Assembly (NCBI GenBank): GCA_020746875.1
Contig: JAGTJL010000012.1
Coordinates: forward strand, 434,001 to 498,000
Reading direction: 5' to 3'
DNA length: 64,000 nt
Origin: Rhexocercosporidium sp. MPI-PUGE-AT-0058
Lineage: Eukaryota; Ascomycota; Leotiomycetes; Helotiales
Shown: positions 56,921-64,000 of the stretch, piece by piece
Layout of the letters: each line of letters begins with the position of its first letter
Position numbering within the stretch: position 1 is the first letter of the stretch
Translations under genes and position numbers: made by a program
The notes under the pieces: model-generated
Told to the model about the DNA's origin: nothing
Database searches by the model: none
The model's input: only the letters and a program-made list of their open reading frames with translations

Positions 56921-58035
56921 TTACTCCTTTCGCGTATACTTGTAACGACCTCGCATACAGATCTGGGCCAAAGATACAAGGCCTATGAGGGACTCTTTAT
57001 GGTGCGGACGGCTTAAGAGTGGATGCTGCAACTGTCAGGAAAAGGTACTTGCAGTGTAGAGATGGGTCATACCTCGAGCAGCTCTGCAGCAGACGCGGTA
57101 GATGTCGTAGCAGATAGAAACCCGACAGCGTCTGAGTTTGAAGGCCAGCGATGTAGATCGTCGACACCGACAGCCCCATCCTCTTTAACGTACTTCTGCA
57201 TCAACTCCATCGTGATTGAGGAAAGCGCCCTGATATCACGAGGTCTGCCATCCGACTTGACGTGACAGCATTCTTGATTTGCTATTCGGCCGGGTCAGCT
57301 CAGCTATCGCCTGTGTTGGGACGTCCTGCCCACCAATCTTTACATCGCCGTCTGTGTTCAGCAGTATATTCGAGCAGGTGAGGGATCCGTGTTCGAATCC
57401 TTCTGCTGCGAGGTAGGCTACGCCGGTGATGATCTGCTCTCATCAGTAGATGTTCGTGAAGCATTTGGAGAAGCCTACCTGGCCGAGGATGGCTGCGAGT
57501 TGTCGTGCGTCAGGATAAGCTGGCGACCTTACGATCGGCTCGAGGGAGAGGGGCTATGCTCGAGGACAATGTAGAGGCCGCTGTCAGTCGTGAAGGCTTC
57601 CAGGGCGGTGACAATATTTGGGTGCTGAAGCTGTCGGTACACGTGCAATGTCTTTTCAGCCGCCTGGGTTACGAATGCTCTCACATGGACGAGCTCAACG
57701 GGAGCGGCCTTGCGAATGGCTACTTCCACGGGGCCGCCGAGTTCAACATCGTAGAACTTCTCGTACTTCTCCCATGGGGATTCCCACGCTGTTCTCAGCT
57801 GGAGGGGGCCACTCGTTGCAGATTTGGCAGTCCTCGATTGTGCCTGTTCAGTCCCGGCCGTGGCTTCTGAGGCACGTCCTCGAGAGCTGACTGTCTTCTG
57901 GCTCGGCGCAGCCCTGGGGGTCGAGCCAGGTGAGTCGAACGAGCCAGCACGTTCAAAGACATGATTTGGTGCTTTTGCCTCGAACACAGCGAGCATATCA
58001 ATTTCTGTGTTGCGACGATTATCGGAGGGGCCCAT
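56921..58035 (-). pseudogene. Pseudokinase gene with a one-base frameshift (copy 3 of 3)
   Basis: Exons 58035-57479, 57433-57334 (100 nt), 57281-57073 and 57031-56921 match copy 1 closely in structure. The product has a charged disordered N-terminus, an N-lobe (VEVAIRKAAPVELVHVRAF) in which the VAIK lysine region reads VELVHV, a hinge (YIVLEH), then EHGSLTCSNILLN with GDVKI. HRD Asp is replaced by Ser, but the Asn is kept. In exon 1 the frame is lost after YIVLEH: the collinear reading LEPIVRSPAYPDARQLAAIL is recovered only by adding one base near 57554. Everything downstream is intact, so the loss is recent or is a sequencing error. The decayed DUF3723 homologue begins 393 bp away in the opposite direction. 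Confidence 0.85.
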
Positions 58036-58427
58036 CTTGGGAGTATGGATGAGGAATACAGTTGTGGAAGTTGGTGCGGTGTGTCCGATGAAAGCGACGT
58101 GAAAGGGCGCTTGGTGGGAAGTAGGTCGCGCGCTCTCGTCGTGCGTATGGTTTGGAAGGTACTCGAAGACTCGGACAGGTCGACACTGCCGAATTAAGAC
58201 TGTGACTGAATAAGAGATGACGGGCAGCAGAATTTGGCTCCTCGTCTCACCTCGACTGGATGATCCTTCCCACCCTCCCCTCCGCTCCCTACTTCCCCCT
58301 TTCAAGTACCTGCCGTACCCATCGCTGTCCCAATGATTGCTGACCTTCCAGCCTATCTGCAATCAACATTCAAACATACGCGGATCTCAGTTCTCCGAAC
58401 GAGAGCTGAGGCTCTAGACAGAGCGAA
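58036..58427. promoter_or_regulatory. Divergent promoter of the second pseudokinase/DUF3723 pair
   Basis: Lies between the oppositely oriented pseudokinase start (58035) and the DUF3723 relic (58428). The 58030-58225 part recurs at 32226-32420. No particular transcription-factor site is identified. Confidence 0.45.
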
Positions 58428-58620
58428 ATGTCAAGTACAGAGGCAATGCGTGTGCGGCTCGAAGCGCTTCATTCTAGTGGAATGAGCCGAGGGACTCAGT
58501 CGGGTGAATATCGAGAGGCTGAAGGAAATTGTCGGAGGAAAAAGTGTCTTTTGCTGGACCCTCGAAACCACATTCCTGCAGTGACTGAGCAGGCCGATCT
58601 TGGGTTGGTTGGGGGCGCTG
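58428..58620 (+). pseudogene. Degraded DUF3723 N-terminus
   Basis: Three short matches to the intact DUF3723 gene occur in order but in changing frames: MRVRLEALHSSG, then VNIERLKEIVGG, then LDPRNHIPAVTEQADLG (compare IRLEVLHFP, NVERLKGYFE and RNHIPAVIDQ). At least two frameshifts and a truncation after about 60 residues remove the rest of the 800-residue protein. It is head to head with the pseudokinase at 56921-58035. Confidence 0.75.
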
Positions 58621-59399
58621 GTGAGATGTGGCTGGTGCTGGCGCTGTGTGGCTGATGGCCAGATTTGTCGCCGATTTGACTTTTCTGCACCAAGAGAAAA
58701 CGCTAGTGATATCAGCAGCCATTCCGGGAACTAAATTACTTCTTGACGTCGAGATGGTGAGCTATGCCGATGGAAGTTGGTTTGCTGTGCATGCGGATTG
58801 CCTTCAGTCCTCCTATGATTCCTGCATCTCAGATTTCCTTCTTGTCTTTGTTTTTCGGCGAAGCCACAAGGAACAGTAATCGTCGAACTCGCAAGGCTGG
58901 GCCACAGTTGCTTAGTTTGATATCTCCGGCCGCTGGGCTCTCTCTATCTGTCCCTCGAGGCCCTTAGACCCTCTTCGTTCGGTGTTTTTTGGTTGTGACG
59001 AAATGGTTGTGAAGGGGATTGTGGAGGAGAAGTTGTAGAGATGTCGGAGAAAGTGAACTTGACCTGGCGCTAAATGCGTCAGAGGCGTCGAATCAACTCC
59101 GCAGATCTCCAAACTCTAGCAATGCAGTATTTGGATATTTTTAAGTCTATCTAGAATCTGCGACGCAAATCTGGAGTTGTGGTGGAGATTGGCAAATGTT
59201 TGTTGTTCATGAGGCAAAAAGGCAACGAGGCTGGAGCGAAAGCTCATGAGTGGGGCGCATGCACATGCGCGCTAGTGACACTAGCTCCCGCTTCTGGCTT
59301 GAAGGCGTTCCTGGTGCAATCCAAAAACGTCGTTGTCTGACTTGAGGATCTCATCAACGCGCAGCGAGAAACTAAGCCGCCATAAGATGGGGTGAAGTT

Positions 59400-59588
59400 C
59401 AAGAGGAGGATTGGTAAACAGAGGAAAGAGAGGGTTACGTTGGAATTGTAATTGTCGGCGGGGATGCCTGAGACCCGGTAAAATGGCCATTATTGTTCGA
59501 AGCATATGTCTAAATAAGCATAAATTAAGCGACAAACTAGGGGTAGAATTTCGAGTTTTTCGAATGGCTTGCCAAAGTGGAGTACACA
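59400..59588 (-). repeat. Dispersed repeat, copy H
   Basis: Same core and same orientation as copy D (GTAAAATGGCCATTATTG, AATAAGCATAAATTAAGCGA, AAAGTGGAGTA), including the shared TAAACAGAGGAAAGAG flank. It is followed by an (AC)n microsatellite at 59584-59599. It is the last copy seen in the window. Confidence 0.88.
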
Positions 59589-59599
59589 CACACACACAA

Positions 59600-61287
59600 T
59601 TTATTACGCCCGGCGGCCGAGCCGAGAGGGCAACTATCACTGATCTACTAATACATTTCCCAAGGATTGTCCTAGTCTCCTTCGAGCCCATACAGAGTTC
59701 ACTTCTAGCCTATGTTTCCTCTTCTTTCCTTTTTCTTACGGATTCTCGTGGGTTAGTAGTATTGTTAGTAGGCTAGCTTGAAGGCAATTCTCCAAGTGTT
59801 CAGCATCCTATCTTCGGCAACTGGAAGCGGTGCCTGCTGTCTGTGGCACGAGGTGATAGTGGGTGAAGTCGGGTGTAGTGGATTAGGTGTCCTGGTTTAT
59901 CTGGCAGTTGGTTCGTATCTGCTGTTTTTGAACAGAAAGTCATCATTGCACTAGAACTGTGACGGTACAAGAGCATGAACGAGGTCGAATGCGACTTGGG
60001 TAAAATGATTGTTTACAAGGAGAGAAAGAGATTCGTAAGGAAATCTCTGACTTAAGCTATTTACACAATATTCATAAAGTAAGACTATTCACAAAGTATA
60101 AAAGTCACCTGATCATTCCCTCACAAGGACCATCATTACCGCAGAGCGTCTGCTTCCTCTCCTCCGACTCACCTCCTTTCGTCCGAACATTTTCGACAAT
60201 GTACAACGAGCGGCATCTGCACGTTAGCCTATTCCTTCTCCAGCATCCACTCACCTTCAGCATCGTCCCCAGCGAGGGTTCATCTGTTCCGGGCTCACTC
60301 CTACTTGATCCGCCCCTGCTGCGCATCGCCGATTGCGTCGATCTTCACGAATAAATGGGATTAACCAGAGTTTCTTAGTGGCTTGGAGAGTGTGGTTGAG
60401 GTGGAGGGAGAAAGGTGGACGTTGTGGGGTATGTGAGGGTAATTGTTGATAGTGACGCTGGAGGCTGAGAAGTACAGACCCAAATCTATTCTCCCTTGGT
60501 TGCGTTTGGGGCTTTTTTTGTTTCATGGCTTGGAAAGTTCTAAAGATGAGAGAGGATGGATATTACTCAATGGGAAATTGACGACAGGACGACCAACAGG
60601 GATTTAATAGAGTCACATCTTCACATCAAACGCTGTAGGCGTAGACTTCTCTAAACTCACACACGATATGAAATGTGGAAGCATTGCCATTATAAGGTTG
60701 TCAAGCTTGTTCTCTCAATCCAACTAATTGTGGGATTGCTTGTGTTTGCCAAAGGGCAGGTAAAGGGGGCTCGCGAGGTCAGCAAGATCTCTTGGCAAAA
60801 TAGGTTCATCTTTGGAGCCCAAGTTCTGTCTCGATTGGCATTTAAAGATAAACAGCGGAAATTGGAGCTTTACAGTAAGACACCAATCAGCTGTGTTATC
60901 AAGAGATCTCGTTAGTGGAATCATGAAGAGAGACTTACGTCGCAGAAGGCAAAGCCCAGACTTTGGTAAGCTCCGTCCACCGGTTAGCAGGAATCCAGGT
61001 TGGGCTTCTGCCCGTGCTTGAGTGGTTGCCCATGATTCAATTATCTCCGAATCAGGCCCCCTGCTTTCTCGGATTTGTAGGTAACATGGTAGGGAAAGAG
61101 CTTCCTTTCACAATCAGTAAGTAAGAGATGGGTGTTAAAATTTGCCTTTCTTTCTCATATCAAAGCTACTCTTTTCTTGGGTGAAGTAAAGCCCACTATT
61201 AAAACTGACACAGGCAAATCCCGTAGTAAAGAACCCCGTAGTACAGGCCCTCAACGGGAACATCTACCAATCATCATATGGAATATT
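59600..61287. other. Intergenic region
   Basis: No supported gene. It marks the change from the repeat-dense block to ordinary sequence. Confidence 0.4.
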
Positions 61288-62554
61288 TTAGCACCGATAA
61301 CTGATAGCAGCGTGAATGATATATGTCGTCTTGGAGGCGTCATATGGAATGGTGTAGGTATCCTCCGTTGCGCTCCCCTGAAGAGAGTGTTTGTTCCCAA
61401 ATTGTCCTGGTGCAATCTTGCTTGGGTTGCTTGTGCTATAGTAGAAGTGTGTCTCGGAGATATACCACGGTGCACTGGTGGTATAGGTAACAATAAGGTT
61501 AATTCCGACCTTTACGATAGTGAAAGTGCCCACAATGGTGGCCTTAGAGATGTCATTGCCTCCAGCTCCCATGTAAAGGTTCCCTGAGACTGGGCCTGGG
61601 CCTTGGACGACCCATCCCCAGTTCTTGCCAATGCCGAGCGAGATGAACGTCTTGTCCACGTCGCCATCAGAGGTGGCATACCCGTAGGCGGTACCACCGC
61701 AAGTGCTGGGTGGAGGAGGTGGTAAGGTTCCGCAGGGCTGGGTTGTCTGGAGTATCGGTGCTTCGTAGAGATTCAGGTAGCCGGCGCCACCGCAGATTTC
61801 CGTAGGATTGCCACTGCAAGGCAGGTTGCAGTTGGACGAGTCAGTAGGTGCACTTCCACCTTGAAGTGCAACACCACAGTAACATTCTCCATAGTATTCG
61901 GTGGCGGCGAGGGGATAGTATTTGTTACCGCAAGCTGTCAGGCATTGTTCAGTGGTGAGGCCGTTGAACTCAAGTTGGTCTTGGCGATAATGGATAGCAC
62001 GGTAGCCCACACCCTCAGAATAACAACCTTTTGTTGTGTACTGTGAGGCGATTGTAGAGAGATCCACAGCAGAATAAGCGGGATCCTTGTAGATTGAAAA
62101 GCGTTGATTGGCGCCGCACATTTGGTTTTGGTTCCCGTTGCAAGGGGCATTGCATTCGATGTCGGGAGCTTGGGTTGGTGGTAGCGTTGTTCCGCATTGG
62201 CAGTTCCCATAATAGATCAAGCCAGCATATTTGAATCCATTGGACTGAGCCACTCGTTAATAAACACTTCAACATTTGGAAAGGTGTAATGCTTACCTTG
62301 CAAGTAGCAGTGCAGGCCCCTATTGTCATCGTGCTGAATTCGAGACTGGGGTTGTATTGCAGAGTCTGAGGATTGGGCTTAATAAAACACCCAACATAGG
62401 TGAATGGTACGTAGTTGTTCTGCGAGCATGGTGGAAGCGGTGGAGCATCTGTCCGGCGTTGAAGTTCGCTGGGCCCTTGGTTGAAAGCAGGTATCGCCGT
62501 TGTAGAAGAAACGAGGGCTGCAGCCGCAATGGCAGAAGAAATGAAGGTCTTCAT
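61288..62554 (-). CDS. Secreted protein with two WSC domains, 404 aa
   Basis: Exons 62554-62297 and 62244-61288 join in phase (52-nt intron). The start MKTFISSAIAAAALVSSTTA is a clear signal peptide, followed by a dibasic LQRR that may be a processing site. Two WSC domains follow: residues about 53-135 (YVGCFIKP ... ACTATCK ... YAGLIYYGNCQCG ... CNAPCNGNQNQMCG) and about 157-245 (KGCYSEGVGYRAI ... CLTACG ... YYGECYCG ... CNLPCSGNPTEICGG). After a short Pro-rich linker, a C-terminal domain of about 130 residues (SLGIGKNWGWVVQGPGP, AAISYRC) is of unknown type. No transmembrane or GPI signal is seen. WSC domains bind carbohydrate; a cell-wall or extracellular glycan role is inferred. Confidence 0.93.
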
Positions 62555-63534
62555 GTTGTGATGAGTATTCTTACCAAGCAGGACGTGTCTGTGAGAGATA
62601 GGAAGCAAATACAGATAAAGACCTGGTCGAACTGTAGGACACGGAGCGTTTTTGCTGTACTTATAGGTTCGTGGAGCACCAGAAAGGCTCCGTAGAAGCT
62701 GCCATGAGACACGTTCCAGCCATTTACATGGCTTTGAAGGCTTTTTCCAACTATTGATTTGGGCGTGCAGGGAAAAGTATTGCGAAAAGACGCCTAGACT
62801 CTAGCCTAGCGCCCCGGAGATGGTCCGCGAAACACACGCACTGAAGCCGAGAACGTCGCCTTCTGACAACGTATGATAATTATCTAACACTTGATTAAAA
62901 CATTGATTTTATTATATATGTAGATAGATTGAAATTGGAATTATAATGCAAGAATGTTCTCACTTTCTTTTGTATATTATCGCAACTACTTTCTAAAGTA
63001 AATGAGTAGCAAAGGGGTCTGTTAGCCCCCTCGTCTCTATTCAGCTGAAGTGCAAGCAAGTATCCTTGTCCCAAACAAGCTTTTCTACTCACTATCCCAA
63101 ATCAGCCACATTTAAAATCTAATATGTGACTTAAATTTATTTCCAATTAAGCTTGTACCTGCAGGCCTTAGATCTTCTGAGGAATCTCTGCTGACAGAGC
63201 CGAGATTTGCGGACGGCTAGTAGTTATCAGCCTTGAAGAGGCTTGGTTCATCTCAGCCACGTGACGTAATGCTGAGTCAAAAGTAGCTTTCTCGAGATGA
63301 ATAACACAACGCAAGCACTGTAGAGGTAGGACTACTCGAATTATTCGTTTTCTTTTCCCGAATCGTGCCTTAGAATTAATTAAGGCTTGGTCTCAGGTTC
63401 GCGGGAAATCACGTGTTGCGGACGTCTCCGCACTTGCGGGCGCACCACCCTGTCGCTCTCGCCCTCCTTCCGACTCATTCATCGGACTAAGCTGATTCAC
63501 ACTAGTTCAATATTTGGTGTGCAATATCTTGAGC
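62555..63534. other. Intergenic region
   Basis: No supported gene. Locally AT-rich near 62880-63000 and 63110-63160. Confidence 0.4.
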
Positions 63535-64000
63535 TATGTCTTCTTACCCATATTCTTTGCTTCCACCAGAGGGTGACAATATTCGCCTGCTTCGTCTCTT
63601 GCCAAATGAAGACCAGGCTGCGCCCTTATAATGCGAGCTTCGTGACTATTCTCTGCAGAAATTAGATCCACGAACCCAATTCCATACATATGAAGCCTTG
63701 ACCCCGACTTTCTATGCCGTATCCACCATAAGGGAAGAAGATATACTTAATCATGCCCCACGCAAAGAGCTTCGACTTGGACTTCTTTGCCCCATAGGTA
63801 CATCGATCCCTCTGTATCTGCGCCCATAGGCCTACAGAGTCACACATCAACAGCATTTGTGCGCATCGTCGTCGACTCCGCACCAACACAAGATGACTAT
63901 CGCCTCAACGCCAGGCACCATGAGTTTAAGAAGTTGGCACAGCCCGGCTGTGGAGGTCGAAGAGCCCAGGAAGAGACTTGGATTTGGGGTTTGGGATGGT
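63535..64000 (+). pseudogene. HET-domain gene, 5' part, probably broken and incomplete
   Basis: From the ATG at 63535 the frame reads MSSYPYSLLPPEGDNIRLLR and LLPNEDQAAPL, then a TAA (63631-63633), then CELRDYSLQKLDPRT...YEAL. This is the usual opening of fungal HET proteins (YxPLPPGDNIRLLRLxP ... xQCELxxYSLQ ... YEALSY). The TAA lies where the family has Gln (CAA), a C-to-T change. After YEAL the expected ALSYVWG block is not recognisable. HET proteins trigger heterokaryon-incompatibility cell death. The gene also runs off the right edge of the window. Confidence 0.6.

Noticed and set aside
33811..59588. Starship captain (DUF3435 tyrosine recombinase)
   Set aside because: No frame shows an Arg-His-x-x-Arg-Tyr recombinase pattern, intact or split; the captain may lie outside the window.
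1..64000. tRNA, rRNA genes or CRISPR arrays
   Set aside because: No cloverleaf-type or rRNA-like sequence and no regularly spaced repeats with unique spacers were seen. A covariance search would be decisive.

Overview
The window reads as nuclear DNA of a filamentous ascomycete (Pezizomycotina). The evidence is 45-60 nt introns with GTRNGT donors and CTAAY-type branch sites, plus fungal families: F-box, BCS1-like AAA ATPase, WSC, HET, DUF3723, APH-type kinases and ferric reductases. A Leotiomycete is my best guess, but the sequence does not prove it. No bacterial, organellar, tRNA or rRNA features were seen.

Layout. 1-33.7 kb is a mixed background of chromosomal genes: a C2H2 zinc-finger protein, a multi-pass membrane protein, a 612-aa coiled-coil/repeat protein, an APH-family kinase, a 794-aa coiled-coil / PD-(D/E)xK-like / kinase-like fusion, a BCS1-type AAA ATPase, two F-box-type proteins and several small unknowns. 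At 31.1-32.4 kb there is a frameshifted Ulp1-type (C48) cysteine protease, followed by a displaced copy of a promoter whose other copy is at 58 kb.

33.8-59.6 kb has a different character. It holds two ferric-reductase paralogues (35.3-37.1 and 52.9-54.7 kb; the second has one nonsense codon), one intact and one degraded DUF3723 gene, three paralogous pseudokinase genes, and a dense set of repeats. The repeats are at least eight copies of one dispersed family, a dispersed 15-bp minisatellite, two short terminal-inverted-repeat elements, a near-perfect 87-bp-arm palindrome, and a foldback element. A pseudokinase gene and a DUF3723 gene lie head to head at 38.4-42.5 kb, and the same arrangement occurs in decayed form at 56.9-58.6 kb. 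Ferric reductases and DUF3723 proteins are recurrent cargo of Starship giant transposons, so this block is best read as Starship-type cargo or its remains. No tyrosine-recombinase captain (DUF3435) and no element boundary were found, so that remains an inference.

59.6-64 kb returns to ordinary content: a secreted two-WSC-domain protein and, at the right edge, the start of a HET-domain gene that is probably broken. Exon coordinates given below were checked for consistent reading phase across each junction by hand.
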